A DNA stretch of 64,000 bases from positions 25,931 to 89,930 of the forward strand of contig NZ_JASSOT010000057.1 of assembly GCF_030238365.1 (NCBI RefSeq), given 5' to 3'. Of the stretch, positions 20,902 to 30,315 are shown piece after piece. Source of the stretch: Lelliottia wanjuensis. Lineage in GTDB: Bacteria; Pseudomonadota; Gammaproteobacteria; Enterobacterales; Enterobacteriaceae. Position numbers and translations under genes: made by a program. Within the stretch, counting starts at the first letter, position 1. Each line of letters begins with the position of its first letter. Below the pieces are notes generated by a model. The model made no database searches. It saw nothing but the letters and a program-made list of their open reading frames with translations, and was not told where the DNA came from.

Positions 20902-20917
20902 TTGTATAAATAACCAG
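20902..20917 (+). promoter_or_regulatory. LexA-like box upstream of uvrD
   Basis: TTGT-N8-CCAG lies at the position of the E. coli uvrD SOS box. It differs from the CTGT-N8-ACAG consensus at one base in each half, so binding would be weak, fitting the modest SOS induction of uvrD. Confidence 0.5.
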
Positions 20918-20929
20918 GTTTTGGTGCCA

Positions 20930-23092
20930 ATGGACGTTTCTTACCTTCTCGACAGCCTTAATGACAAACAGCGTGACGCGGTTGCCGCGACGCGGACCAA
21001 TATGCTGGTGCTGGCTGGAGCGGGCAGTGGTAAGACACGTGTTCTGGTGCATCGCATCGCGTGGCTGCAGAGCGTAGAAAACTGCTCGCCGTATTCCATC
21101 ATGGCCGTGACCTTCACCAACAAAGCGGCGGCGGAGATGCGCCACCGTATCGCCCAGCTGATGGGCACCAGTCAGGGCGGCATGTGGGTCGGGACTTTCC
21201 ACGGGCTGGCGCACCGTCTGCTGCGCGCGCATCACATGGACGCCAATCTGCCGCAGGATTTCCAGATCCTCGACAGCGAAGACCAGCTGCGTCTGCTCAA
21301 GCGCCTCATCAAGGCGATGAACCTCGACGAGAAGCAGTGGCCGCCGCGTCAGGCGATGTGGTACATCAACGGCCAGAAAGACGAAGGGTTACGCCCGCAC
21401 CATATTCAGAGCTTCGGCAATCCGGTGGAGCAAACCTGGCAGAAGGTTTATCAGGCCTACCAGGAAGCCTGCGATCGCGCCGGGCTGGTGGATTTCGCCG
21501 AACTGCTGCTGCGCGCCCACGAGCTGTGGCTCAATAAACCGCATATTCTTCAGCACTATCGCGAACGCTTCACCAATATCCTGGTGGACGAATTCCAGGA
21601 TACCAACAACATTCAGTACGCGTGGATCCGCCTGCTGGCGGGCGACACCGGCAAAGTGATGATCGTCGGCGATGATGACCAGTCGATCTACGGCTGGCGC
21701 GGTGCGCAGGTGGAAAACATCCAGCGCTTCCTCAACGACTTCCCCGGTGCCGAAACCATCCGTCTGGAACAGAACTACCGTTCGACCAGCAACATCCTCA
21801 GCGCCGCCAACGCCCTGATTGAGAACAACAACGGGCGTCTGGGCAAAAAGCTGTGGACCGACGGCGTCGACGGCGAACCGATTTCCATTTATTGCGCGTT
21901 CAACGAACTGGACGAAGCCCGTTTTGTGGTGAACCGCATTAAAACCTGGCAGGAGAACGGCGGAGCGCTGGAGCAGTGCGCCATTCTTTATCGCAGCAAC
22001 GCCCAGTCGCGCGTGCTGGAAGAGGCGCTGTTACAGGTCAGCATGCCGTACCGCATTTATGGCGGGATGCGCTTCTTCGAACGCCAGGAGATCAAAGATG
22101 CGCTCTCGTATCTGCGCCTGATTGCCAACCGCAACGACGACGCGGCCTTTGAGCGCGTCGTGAACACGCCAACGCGCGGCATCGGCGATCGCACCCTCGA
22201 CGTGGTGCGTCAGGCTTCCCGTGACCGCCAGCTGACGCTGTGGCAGGCGTGCCGTGAGCTGTTGCAGGAAAAAGCGCTGGCAGGACGCGCCGCGAGCGCG
22301 TTACAGCGCTTTATGGAACTGATTGACGCTCTGGCGCAGGAAACGGCCGACATGCCGCTGCACGTGCAGACCGACCGGGTGGTGAAAGATTCCGGTCTGC
22401 GGATGATGTACGAGCAGGAAAAAGGCGAAAAAGGCCAGACACGAATTGAGAACTTAGAGGAACTGGTGACGGCAACGCGCCAGTTCAGCTACAACGAAGA
22501 AGACGAAGATCTGATGCCGCTGCAGGCATTCCTCTCCCACGCGGCGCTGGAAGCAGGCGAAGGGCAGGCGGATACCTGGCAGGATGCGGTGCAGCTGATG
22601 ACGCTGCACTCGGCGAAAGGGCTGGAGTTCCCGCAGGTGTTTATCGTCGGGATGGAAGAGGGGATGTTCCCGAGCCAGATGTCGCTCGATGAAGGCGGGC
22701 GTCTGGAAGAAGAGCGTCGCCTGGCCTACGTCGGCGTCACCCGTGCGATGCAAAAGCTGACCCTGACCTACGCGGAAACCCGCCGCCTGTACGGCAAAGA
22801 GGTGTATCACCGTCCGTCACGCTTCATTGGCGAGCTGCCGGAAGAGTGCGTGGAAGAGGTACGTCTACGCGCCAGCATCAGCCGTCCGGTGAACCATCAG
22901 CGGATGGGCACGCCCATCTCGGAAAACGATACCGGCTACAAGCTGGGCCAGCGCGTTCGCCACTCAAAATTTGGCGAAGGCACTATCGTCAATCTGGAAG
23001 GCAGCGGCGAGCACAGCCGCCTGCAGGTGGCGTTCCAGGGCCAGGGGATCAAATGGCTGGTCGCGGCCTACGCGAAGCTGGAAGCAGTGTAA
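20930..23092 (+). CDS. uvrD: DNA helicase II (UvrD)
   Basis: UvrD is a 3'-5' superfamily 1A helicase that removes incised strands in nucleotide-excision and mismatch repair and displaces RecA. Walker A is GAGSGKTR near residue 30, Walker B is LVDEFQDTN near 220, and VGDDDQSIYGWRGA, QNYRST, LMTLHSAKGLEF and VGVTRA follow in order. The C-terminal Tudor-like RNA polymerase-binding domain is intact. The ATG at 20930 gives 720 residues as in E. coli; a TTG at 20921 is rejected. Confidence 0.96.
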   Translation: MDVSYLLDSLNDKQRDAVAATRTNMLVLAGAGSGKTRVLVHRIAWLQSVENCSPYSIMAVTFTNKAAAEMRHRIAQLMGTSQGGMWVGTFHGLAHRLLRAHHMDANLPQDFQILDSEDQLRLLKRLIKAMNLDEKQWPPRQAMWYINGQKDEGLRPHHIQSFGNPVEQTWQKVYQAYQEACDRAGLVDFAELLLRAHELWLNKPHILQHYRERFTNILVDEFQDTNNIQYAWIRLLAGDTGKVMIVGDDDQSIYGWRGAQVENIQRFLNDFPGAETIRLEQNYRSTSNILSAANALIENNNGRLGKKLWTDGVDGEPISIYCAFNELDEARFVVNRIKTWQENGGALEQCAILYRSNAQSRVLEEALLQVSMPYRIYGGMRFFERQEIKDALSYLRLIANRNDDAAFERVVNTPTRGIGDRTLDVVRQASRDRQLTLWQACRELLQEKALAGRAASALQRFMELIDALAQETADMPLHVQTDRVVKDSGLRMMYEQEKGEKGQTRIENLEELVTATRQFSYNEEDEDLMPLQAFLSHAALEAGEGQADTWQDAVQLMTLHSAKGLEFPQVFIVGMEEGMFPSQMSLDEGGRLEEERRLAYVGVTRAMQKLTLTYAETRRLYGKEVYHRPSRFIGELPEECVEEVRLRASISRPVNHQRMGTPISENDTGYKLGQRVRHSKFGEGTIVNLEGSGEHSRLQVAFQGQGIKWLVAAYAKLEAV

Positions 23093-23241
23093 CGTTCAGA
23101 AAAATATCATTATTTTGTAATAATCTGCTAGCCTTATAAGCGTAAGGCTATTTATTGCCCTTCAGCGTCCCGTTGCGTGTTGACGCCGCAGTTATTGCTG
23201 GCGTAACATGCGCGCACGATTACGCTAAGAGGACATTCGCC

Positions 23242-23298
23242 TTGGACACACCCAGTAGATACTGGCTCAATTCCCTGTCATCCAGGAACAACTCCTAA
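23242..23298 (+). CDS. corL: candidate corA leader peptide (CorL-like)
   Basis: An 18-codon reading frame starts at a TTG at 23242, eight bases after an AGAGGA, and ends with TAA at 23296-23298. The product would be MDTPSRYWLNSLSSRNNS. In Salmonella a short leader peptide, corL, couples ribosome movement to Rho-dependent termination in the corA leader. Position, size and the hairpin beginning at the stop codon fit that model, but I cannot confirm the peptide sequence. Confidence 0.5.
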   Translation: MDTPSRYWLNSLSSRNNS

Positions 23299-23326
23299 GG
23301 CTATCTCCTCTTGCTGATGGCCTTAG
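23295..23326 (+). promoter_or_regulatory. hairpin in the corA leader
   Basis: CTAAGGC at 23295-23301 and GCCTTAG at 23320-23326 are perfect complements, extended inward by ATC/GAT around one mismatch. The stem begins at the stop codon of the CorL-like frame, so a ribosome stalled near the end would prevent it forming. The 357-base gap from uvrD to corA contains this leader and nothing else I recognise. Confidence 0.6.
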
Positions 23327-23448
23327 TGGTTGTCAGCGACCTGTATAATTCCCGTCGCGCTGAGTCAGGCTTTTAATGGTCTGAAACCCATATTGTTTCT
23401 GTGTGCCCACCGAACTGTCCGATATTTTTTGCATTGGGAGTCCCGGTC

Positions 23449-24399
23449 ATGTTGAGCGCATTTCAACTGGAAAAAAACCGACTGATTCGGCTTGAAGCTG
23501 AAGAGTCACAGCCCCTCATTGATGCCGTATGGGTGGATCTGGTCGAGCCGGACGACGATGAACGCCTTCGCGTACAGTCAGAGCTCGGGCAAAGCCTGGC
23601 AACCCGCCCGGAACTGGAAGACATCGAGGCCTCCGCGCGTTTCTTTGAAGACGAAGACGGCCTGCATATCCACTCCTTCTTCTTTTTTGAAGATGCGGAA
23701 GACCACGCCGGTAACTCCACCGTCGCGTTTACCATTCGCGATGGCCGCCTGTTCACCCTGCGCGAGCGCGAACTGCCTGCGTTTCGTCTCTATCGTATGC
23801 GTGCCCGCAGCCAGGCAATGGTCGACGGCAACGCCTACGAGCTGCTGCTCGATCTGTTCGAAACCAAAATCGAACAGCTGGCGGACGAAATCGAAAACAT
23901 CTACAGCGATCTGGAAAAGCTGAGCCGCGTGATCATGGAAGGCCATCAGGGCGATGAGTACGATGAAGCGCTCTCTACGCTGGCGGAGCAGGAAGATATC
24001 GGCTGGAAAGTGCGTTTGTGCCTGATGGATACCCAGCGTGCGCTGAACTTCCTGGTGCGTAAAGCGCGTTTGCCGGGCGGTCAGCTGGAGCAGGCGCGTG
24101 AGATCCTGCGCGATATCGAATCCCTGCTGCCGCACAACGAATCCCTGTTCCAGAAGGTGAACTTCCTGATGCAGGCGGCGATGGGCTTTATCAACATCGA
24201 GCAGAACCGCATCATCAAGATCTTCTCGGTGGTATCCGTGGTGTTCCTGCCGCCGACGCTGGTGGCGTCGAGCTACGGGATGAACTTCGAATTTATGCCG
24301 GAACTGCGCTGGAGCTTCGGCTACCCAGGCGCGATTATCTTTATGATCCTCGCCGGGCTGGCGCCGTATCTCTATTTCAAACGCCGTAACTGGCTTTGA
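23449..24399 (+). CDS. corA: magnesium/cobalt/nickel transporter CorA
   Basis: CorA is the main constitutive Mg2+ channel of the inner membrane, a homopentamer. The signature GMN is at residues 277-279, at the end of the first of two C-terminal membrane helices, and the protein ends with the basic KRRNWL. The cytoplasmic funnel domain makes up the first 240 residues. The ATG at 23449, eight bases after GGGAG, gives 316 residues as in E. coli; an upstream extension to 23401 is rejected. Confidence 0.96.
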   Translation: MLSAFQLEKNRLIRLEAEESQPLIDAVWVDLVEPDDDERLRVQSELGQSLATRPELEDIEASARFFEDEDGLHIHSFFFFEDAEDHAGNSTVAFTIRDGRLFTLRERELPAFRLYRMRARSQAMVDGNAYELLLDLFETKIEQLADEIENIYSDLEKLSRVIMEGHQGDEYDEALSTLAEQEDIGWKVRLCLMDTQRALNFLVRKARLPGGQLEQAREILRDIESLLPHNESLFQKVNFLMQAAMGFINIEQNRIIKIFSVVSVVFLPPTLVASSYGMNFEFMPELRWSFGYPGAIIFMILAGLAPYLYFKRRNWL

Positions 24400-24405
24400 A
24401 AATCT

Positions 24406-24476
24406 GGCGGGTGGCGCTGCGCTTACCCGCCCTACGGTTTTTGTAGGCCGGATAAGGCGAAGCCGCCATCCGGCAA
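24406..24476. repeat. REP pair (BIME) between corA and rarD
   Basis: GGCGGGTGGCGCTGCGCTTACCCGCC and, after a short spacer, GTAGGCCGGATAAGGCGAAGCCGCCATCCGGC lie between the convergent stops of corA and rarD. Confidence 0.85.
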
Positions 24477-24483
24477 AAAACCA

Positions 24484-25380
24484 CTACAACCCTTTCCGCA
24501 CCCTACGCTGGGTATAAATCGCATCAGCAACAAACACCGCCAGCGCGACCCAGATGAACGCGAAGGTCACCATCTTATCCGCCCCCGGCACTTCGCCGTA
24601 GAACACCACCGCCAGCAGGAACATCAGCGTCGGGCCGATGTACTGGAAGAAGCCGAGCGTCGACAGACGCAGGCGCGTGGCGGCCCCGGTGAAGCACAGC
24701 AGCGGAATGGTCGTGACCACGCCCGCGGCAATCAGCATCAGGTTCAGCGACCACGGGTTATTGCCCATATGGCTGGTGCTACTGTCGGCAATGCCGAACA
24801 GGTAAATCGCGGCCAGCGGCAGCAGCCACAGGGTTTCAAACAGCATCCCGGTTTGTGCTTCCACGGCGATTTTCTTACGCACCAGACCATAAAACGCGAA
24901 GCTAAACGCCAGTCCCAGGGCGATAATCGGCAGCGAGCCAAAGGTCCACAGCTGAACCAGCACGCCGCAGAGCGCAAGTAGTACCGCCACCCACTGCATC
25001 CGGCGGAAGCGTTCGCCAAGGAACAGCATCCCCAGCACGATATTCACCAGCGGGTTAATGAAGTACCCCAGACTCGCTTCCAGCATGTGGTGGTTATTCA
25101 CCGCCCAGATGAACAGCAGCCAGTTGCCGCCGATCAGCACCGCCGACAGCGCCAGCAGGAATATTTTCTTCGGGGTTTGCAGCAGCGTTTTCACGCCTGA
25201 CCACTGACGGCTCACGCTCATCAACGCGATCATAAAGAAAAACGACCAGATCACGCGGTGGGTCAGGATTTCGTCAGCCGGGACAAAGTAGATCAGCTTG
25301 AAGTACGCGGGCGCGATACCCCAAATAAAATAAGCGGCAAGGGCGAGTAAAACGCCCTGCCGCGTCTGTTTAGCATCCAT
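24484..25380 (-). CDS. rarD: EamA-family transporter RarD
   Basis: RarD is a 298-residue inner-membrane protein of the drug/metabolite transporter superfamily with ten predicted membrane helices in two EamA repeats. The RarD subfamily start, GVLLALAAYFIWGIAPAYFKL, is at residues 9-29. Its physiological substrate is not established; the old link to chloramphenicol rests on similarity. E. coli RarD has 296 residues. It is downstream of yigI on the same strand, about 50 bases away, and converges on corA. Confidence 0.92.
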   Translation of the reverse strand: MDAKQTRQGVLLALAAYFIWGIAPAYFKLIYFVPADEILTHRVIWSFFFMIALMSVSRQWSGVKTLLQTPKKIFLLALSAVLIGGNWLLFIWAVNNHHMLEASLGYFINPLVNIVLGMLFLGERFRRMQWVAVLLALCGVLVQLWTFGSLPIIALGLAFSFAFYGLVRKKIAVEAQTGMLFETLWLLPLAAIYLFGIADSSTSHMGNNPWSLNLMLIAAGVVTTIPLLCFTGAATRLRLSTLGFFQYIGPTLMFLLAVVFYGEVPGADKMVTFAFIWVALAVFVADAIYTQRRVRKGL

Positions 25381-25431
25381 CGGGATAATCCGTTACAAGA
25401 AAGTAAATTCATTTTACCCGATTAAACCGTC

Positions 25432-25899
25432 TCAACCCACCATATAAGTGGCGGTTGCGCTGGCGATGTAAACCTGCTCTTCGTTATGCAATTCGACGCG
25501 AGCGACGGCCACCTTATTGCCCGCGCGCAGCAGGCTGCTGGTGGCGGTAAAACGATTTCCGCGGCCCGGACGCAGATAGTCCACGCGCAGATCGATGGTG
25601 CCCATCCTTGATAAGCGCTGACGCAGCTCATCTTCATTGATGGTGTCATGACGCGCCAGCGTACTGCCCACGCAGACCAGCCCGGCGGCGACGTCCAGCG
25701 CCGAGGCGATCACCCCGCCGTGCAAAATGCTTTGCGCCCAGTTTCCGACCATCATCGGCTGATTATTAAAACTCAGCTGCGCGAAGCCCTTCTCGTAACG
25801 CTCCAGCTCCAGCCCCAGCGCGCGGTTAAAGGGCATGTGGTAGACAAAAATCTCCCCCACCAGTTTCAAAGCTTCTTCAGCGGTAAGCGTGGCTGACAT
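25432..25899 (-). CDS. yigI: hotdog-fold acyl-CoA thioesterase YigI
   Basis: A 155-residue hotdog-fold protein of the PaaI/YigI type; the motif [17 protein letters not shown] near residues 58-74 contains the usual His-Gly-Gly and the acidic residue. E. coli YigI has been described as a medium/long-chain acyl-CoA thioesterase. The ATG at 25899 ([13 protein letters not shown]) gives the E. coli length; a start at 25911 adds four residues. It is divergent from pldA. Confidence 0.92.
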   Translation of the reverse strand: MSATLTAEEALKLVGEIFVYHMPFNRALGLELERYEKGFAQLSFNNQPMMVGNWAQSILHGGVIASALDVAAGLVCVGSTLARHDTINEDELRQRLSRMGTIDLRVDYLRPGRGNRFTATSSLLRAGNKVAVARVELHNEEQVYIASATATYMVG

Positions 25900-26060
25900 G
25901 AACAGTCGCATCCTTCGTTGTTAACAAAATGTTGATTTTATGCTTCAAGGATAAGGATTTCCACTTTCAGAAACGAGGAGGGGAAGTTAATTGAGAAATA
26001 GGTAGAATGTGTCGCACATAACTATTCACATAATTTCTAATTTGCAGGAGAACACCACCG

Positions 26061-26930
26061 ATGCGGATGTATCTGGGTTGGTTACTGGCGGCGGTTGCGC
26101 TGCCCCTCACAGCATTTGCGCAGGAAGCGACGCTCAAAGAGGTACACGATAAACCCGCCGTGCGCGGCAGCATTATCGCTAACCTGCTTCAGGAGCATGA
26201 CAATCCGTTCACGCTCTACCCGTACGACACCAACTATGTGATCTACACCCAGACCAGCGATCTGAACAAAGAAGCGATCAGCTCCTACAACTGGTCCGAT
26301 AATGCGCGCAAAGACGAAGTGAAATTCCAGCTCAGCCTGGCGTTCCCGTTCTGGCGCGGCATTCTGGGGCCGAACTCGGTTCTGGGCGGTTCTTACACGC
26401 AGAAATCCTGGTGGCAGCTCTCCAACAGCGGCGAATCCTCTCCGTTCCGTGAAACCAACTATGAGCCGCAGCTGTTCCTTGGCTTTGCGACCGACGACGA
26501 ATTCGCGGGCTGGACGCTGCGCGACGTGGAGTTTGGCTTCAACCACGACTCCAACGGGCGTTCCGACCCGACTTCCCGCAGCTGGAACCGTCTCTACACC
26601 CGCCTGATGGCGCAAAACGGCAACTGGATGGTGGAAGTGAAGCCGTGGTATGTGATTGGCGATACGGATGACAACCCGGATATCACCAAATACATGGGCT
26701 ACTATCAGCTCAAAATCGGCTATCAGCTGGGCGACGCGGTGCTGAGCGCCAAAGGTCAGTACAACTGGAATACCGGCTACGGCGGCGCAGAGCTGGGCTT
26801 AAGCTACCCGATGACCAAACACGTGCGTATCTATACGCAGGTGTACAGCGGTTACGGCGAGTCGCTGATCGACTACAACTTTAATCAAACGCGCGTCGGC
26901 GTGGGCGTGATGCTGAACGATCTTTTCTAG
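26061..26930 (+). CDS. pldA: outer-membrane phospholipase A (OMPLA)
   Basis: PldA hydrolyses phospholipids that reach the outer leaflet and so maintains outer-membrane asymmetry; it is active as a calcium-dependent dimer. A 20-residue signal peptide ends AFA before QEATLKEVHD. The catalytic His and Ser lie in FNHDSNGRSDPTSRSWNR (H162, S164 in precursor numbering), and the protein ends in the phenylalanine expected of an outer-membrane barrel (VMLNDLF). Length 289 equals E. coli. A terminator follows at 26973. Confidence 0.96.
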   Translation: MRMYLGWLLAAVALPLTAFAQEATLKEVHDKPAVRGSIIANLLQEHDNPFTLYPYDTNYVIYTQTSDLNKEAISSYNWSDNARKDEVKFQLSLAFPFWRGILGPNSVLGGSYTQKSWWQLSNSGESSPFRETNYEPQLFLGFATDDEFAGWTLRDVEFGFNHDSNGRSDPTSRSWNRLYTRLMAQNGNWMVEVKPWYVIGDTDDNPDITKYMGYYQLKIGYQLGDAVLSAKGQYNWNTGYGGAELGLSYPMTKHVRIYTQVYSGYGESLIDYNFNQTRVGVGVMLNDLF

Positions 26931-26972
26931 CCTGCTCGAATGTTTTTGCGTTAAACGTTGAAGTTTCTCTCT

Positions 26973-27000
26973 CAGGCGCTGAAAATAGCGCCTGTTTTGT
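26973..27000 (+). terminator. Rho-independent terminator after pldA
   Basis: CAGGCGCT and AGCGCCTG form a perfect eight-base stem around GAAAAT, followed by TTTTGT. It ends 20 bases before the recQ GTG, so recQ must be expressed by readthrough or from a promoter inside or before this hairpin. Confidence 0.8.
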
Positions 27001-27020
27001 ATCTGGCAAATGGGGTTAAC

Positions 27021-28850
27021 GTGGCGCAGGCGGAAGTAATGAATCAGGAATCGCTGGCTAAACAGGTTTTGCAGGAAACCTTTGGCTATCAGCAGTTCCG
27101 CCCTGGCCAGGAAACCATCATTGAAACCGTGCTGGAAGGCCGTGACTGTCTGGTGGTCATGCCGACTGGCGGCGGGAAATCGCTCTGCTATCAGGTGCCC
27201 GCGCTGGTGCTGGACGGCCTCACGGTCGTCGTATCGCCGCTCATTTCCCTGATGAAAGACCAGGTGGATCAGCTGCTGGCGAACGGCGTTGCCGCTGCCT
27301 GTATCAACTCCACCCAGACCCGCGAACAGCAGCAGGAAGTAATGGCGGGCTGCCGTACCGGGCAGATTCGTCTGCTGTACATCGCCCCTGAACGCCTGAT
27401 GCTGGATAACTTCCTCGATCATTTAGCGCACTGGAACCCGGTGCTGCTGGCGGTCGACGAAGCGCACTGTATCTCCCAGTGGGGACACGATTTCCGTCCG
27501 GAATACGCCGCGCTCGGCCAACTGCGTCAGCGATTCCCGGCGCTGCCGTTTATGGCGCTCACCGCCACGGCGGATGACACTACGCGTCTGGATATCGTGC
27601 GTCTGCTCGGGCTGAACGATCCGTTCATTCAGGTCAGCAGCTTCGACCGCCCTAACATCCGCTACATGCTGATGGAAAAATTCAAGCCGACGGACCAGCT
27701 TCTGCGCTACGTGCAGGAGCAGCGCGGCAAATCCGGCATCATCTACTGCAACAGCCGCGCGAAGGTGGAAGACACCGCCGCGCGTCTGCAAAACCGTGGC
27801 TTTAGCGCCGCGGCCTATCACGCCGGTTTAGAAAACCACATCCGCGCCGATGTGCAGGAGAAATTCCAGCGCGACGACCTGCAAATCGTGGTCGCCACCG
27901 TCGCCTTCGGGATGGGGATCAACAAGCCGAACGTGCGCTTCGTGGTGCATTTCGACATCCCGCGTAATATCGAATCTTACTATCAGGAGACGGGCCGCGC
28001 CGGGCGCGACGGTCTGCCTGCGGAAGCGATGCTGTTTTACGATCCGGCGGATATGGCGTGGCTGCGCCGCTGTCTGGAAGAAAAACCGCAGGGTCAGCTG
28101 CTGGATATCGAACGTCACAAGCTCAATGCGATGGGCGCGTTTGCCGAAGCGCAAACCTGTCGTCGTCTGGTGCTGCTTAACTATTTTGGTGAGGGGCGTC
28201 AGGAGCCGTGCGGCAACTGCGATGTTTGCCTCGATCCGCCGAAGCAGTACGATGGCCTGATGGACGCGCGTAAGGCGCTCTCAACCATTTACCGCGTGAA
28301 CCAGCGCTTTGGTATGGGCTACGTGGTGGAAGTGCTGCGCGGGGCGAATAACCAACGTATCCGCGAGATGGGCCACGACAAGCTGCCGGTCTATGGCATT
28401 GGTCGCGAACAGAGCCACGAGCACTGGGTGAGCATTATCCGCCAGCTGATTCATCTCGGCTTTGCCACGCAAAACATTGCCCAGCACTCTGCGCTCCAGC
28501 TCACAGAAGCGGCGCGCCCGGTGCTGCGCGGCGAGTTAGAACTCCAGCTCGCGGTTCCGCGCGTCATTGCCCTGAAACCACGCGTGGCGCAAAAATCCTA
28601 CGGCGGCAACTACGACCGCAAGCTGTTTGCCAAACTGCGCAAGCTGCGTAAGGCGATCGCCGACGAAGAGAACATCCCGCCGTATGTGGTGTTTAACGAT
28701 GCGACGCTGATTGAAATGGCCGAGCAGATGCCGCTCAGCGCCGGTGAAATGCTCAGCGTTAACGGCGTCGGGACGCGCAAACTCGAGCGCTTCGGCAAAG
28801 AGTTCATGGCGCTGATCCGCTCTCATGCGGATGGTGACGATGAGGAGTAG
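27021..28850 (+). CDS. recQ: ATP-dependent DNA helicase RecQ
   Basis: RecQ is a 3'-5' superfamily 2 helicase of the RecF pathway. Walker A MPTGGGKS (K53), the DEAH box in AVDEAHCISQWGHDFRPEY, motif VI QETGRAGRDG, the four-cysteine zinc site (CRR...CGNCDVC), a winged helix and a C-terminal HRDC domain are all present. I chose the GTG at 27021 because it gives MAQAEV and 609 residues, the family length; the ATG at 26958 lies inside the terminator-containing spacer. Confidence 0.95.
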   Translation: MAQAEVMNQESLAKQVLQETFGYQQFRPGQETIIETVLEGRDCLVVMPTGGGKSLCYQVPALVLDGLTVVVSPLISLMKDQVDQLLANGVAAACINSTQTREQQQEVMAGCRTGQIRLLYIAPERLMLDNFLDHLAHWNPVLLAVDEAHCISQWGHDFRPEYAALGQLRQRFPALPFMALTATADDTTRLDIVRLLGLNDPFIQVSSFDRPNIRYMLMEKFKPTDQLLRYVQEQRGKSGIIYCNSRAKVEDTAARLQNRGFSAAAYHAGLENHIRADVQEKFQRDDLQIVVATVAFGMGINKPNVRFVVHFDIPRNIESYYQETGRAGRDGLPAEAMLFYDPADMAWLRRCLEEKPQGQLLDIERHKLNAMGAFAEAQTCRRLVLLNYFGEGRQEPCGNCDVCLDPPKQYDGLMDARKALSTIYRVNQRFGMGYVVEVLRGANNQRIREMGHDKLPVYGIGREQSHEHWVSIIRQLIHLGFATQNIAQHSALQLTEAARPVLRGELELQLAVPRVIALKPRVAQKSYGGNYDRKLFAKLRKLRKAIADEENIPPYVVFNDATLIEMAEQMPLSAGEMLSVNGVGTRKLERFGKEFMALIRSHADGDDEE

Positions 28851-28911
28851 TCAGCCCGGCTAAAAAGTGCCAGGATGGTGACTCACTGAACTATTCTCCC
28901 GCGAGTTAATT

Positions 28912-29535
28912 ATGTTGATGCTATTCCTCACTGTGGCGTTGGTGCACATCGTTGCGCTGATGAGCCCTGGCCCTGACTTTTTCTTCGTTTCGCAGACCGC
29001 CGTCAGCCGCTCCCGTAAAGAGGCGATGATGGGCGTGCTCGGGATTACCATGGGCGTAATGGTCTGGGCTGCCGTGGCGCTGCTCGGCCTGAACCTGATC
29101 CTCGCGAAAATGGCCTGGCTGCATAACATCATTATGGTCGGCGGCGGCCTGTATCTGTGCTGGATGGGCTACCAGATGCTGCGCGGTGCGCTGAAGAAAG
29201 AAGAGGGCGTTGCTGCGCCAGAGCCGAAAGTGGAGCTGGCCACCGGCGGTCGCAGCTTTGTGCGCGGATTACTGACCAACCTTGCCAACCCCAAAGCGAT
29301 TATCTATTTCGGCTCGGTGTTTTCTCTGTTCGTCGGTGACGACGTCGGCGCAGGCGCGCGCTGGGGTATTTTCCTGCTGATCGTCGTCGAAACCTTCGCG
29401 TGGTTCACCGTGGTGGCGAGCCTGTTCGCCTTACCGTCCATGCGTCGCGGCTATCAGCGTCTGGCGAAGTGGATCGACGGTTTTGCCGGTGCGCTGTTTG
29501 CAGGGTTTGGGATTCACCTGATTATTTCGCGCTAA
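28912..29535 (+). CDS. rhtC: threonine exporter RhtC
   Basis: A 207-residue inner-membrane exporter of the LysE/RhtB family with about six membrane segments. The N-terminal signature is VHIVALMSPGPDFFFVSQTAVSRSRKEAMMGVLGI, and the LTNLANPKAIIYFGSVF motif follows near residue 120. RhtC exports threonine. It lies 61 bases after recQ on the same strand and converges on its paralogue rhtB. Confidence 0.95.
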   Translation: MLMLFLTVALVHIVALMSPGPDFFFVSQTAVSRSRKEAMMGVLGITMGVMVWAAVALLGLNLILAKMAWLHNIIMVGGGLYLCWMGYQMLRGALKKEEGVAAPEPKVELATGGRSFVRGLLTNLANPKAIIYFGSVFSLFVGDDVGAGARWGIFLLIVVETFAWFTVVASLFALPSMRRGYQRLAKWIDGFAGALFAGFGIHLIISR

Positions 29536-29541
29536 GTTTTC

Positions 29542-29576
29542 GTAGGCCGGATAAGGTGCGTGCACCGCCATCCGGC
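29542..29576. repeat. single REP element between rhtC and rhtB
   Basis: GTAGGCCGGATAAGG and CCGCCATCCGGC form the REP stem with an altered loop (TGCGTGCA). It separates the two convergent stops. Confidence 0.8.
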
Positions 29577-29585
29577 TTTTCTCAT

Positions 29586-30206
29586 TCAGGCATGCCTCGC
29601 CGAAGCCAATAACGCCCCCACCAGCATAAACAACGACCCAAACACTTTATTCAACGCCTTCATCTGCTTAGGCCCCTTAATCCACGCCGCAATCCGCTGC
29701 GCCAGCGTCGCGTAACCAATCATCACGATGATATCGACAATAATGGTCGTGGCACCCAGCACCACGTACTGCATCACCTGGGGCTGATGCGGGACGATGA
29801 ACTGCGGGAAGAGGGCGGCGAGAAACACGATGCTTTTCGGGTTGGTCAGGTTCACGAACACCGCGCGCTTGAACAGACGACCGCGCGTCTGCGTGTGGGC
29901 GAGGGTATTCAGGTCGATTGAGCCCGCCGCGCGCCACTGCTGGATTCCCAGCCAAATCAGATACGCCGCGCCCGCCCATTTCAGCACCTCAAACGCCAGC
30001 ACTGAACGCGAGAACAGCGTACCGAGCCCAATCCCCACCAGCACAATATGAATCCCCAGCCCGGTCTGTAGTCCGGCAATGGACGCAGCCGCGCCGCGAT
30101 AGCCGTGGTTAATGGACGTGGTCATGGTATTGATCGCGCCGGAGCCAGGGGAAAGGCTCAGGATGATGGATGTCAGCAGGTAAGCGAACCACCACTCGAA
30201 GGTCAT
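29586..30206 (-). CDS. rhtB: homoserine/homoserine lactone exporter RhtB
   Basis: A 206-residue paralogue of RhtC with the same LysE-type layout; signature [22 protein letters not shown] at residues 18-39 and [18 protein letters not shown] near 120. RhtB exports homoserine and homoserine lactone and gives tolerance to them. It is divergent from pldB, with about 110 bases between starts. Confidence 0.94.
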   Translation of the reverse strand: MTFEWWFAYLLTSIILSLSPGSGAINTMTTSINHGYRGAAASIAGLQTGLGIHIVLVGIGLGTLFSRSVLAFEVLKWAGAAYLIWLGIQQWRAAGSIDLNTLAHTQTRGRLFKRAVFVNLTNPKSIVFLAALFPQFIVPHQPQVMQYVVLGATTIIVDIIVMIGYATLAQRIAAWIKGPKQMKALNKVFGSLFMLVGALLASARHA

Positions 30207-30315
30207 TTGAAACTCCCGAATCGTCTATTTTTATGCCACAATACGCTATTGTCGCGTCGTTGTGCGATGCGTCCTGAAAAAACGATATTCCTTGGCTTAC
30301 AGGGGTGGAAACCCG

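Noticed and set aside
26958..27020. ATG-initiated N-terminal extension of RecQ
   Set aside because: The extension runs through the pldA terminator hairpin, while the GTG at 27021 gives the family N-terminus and length.
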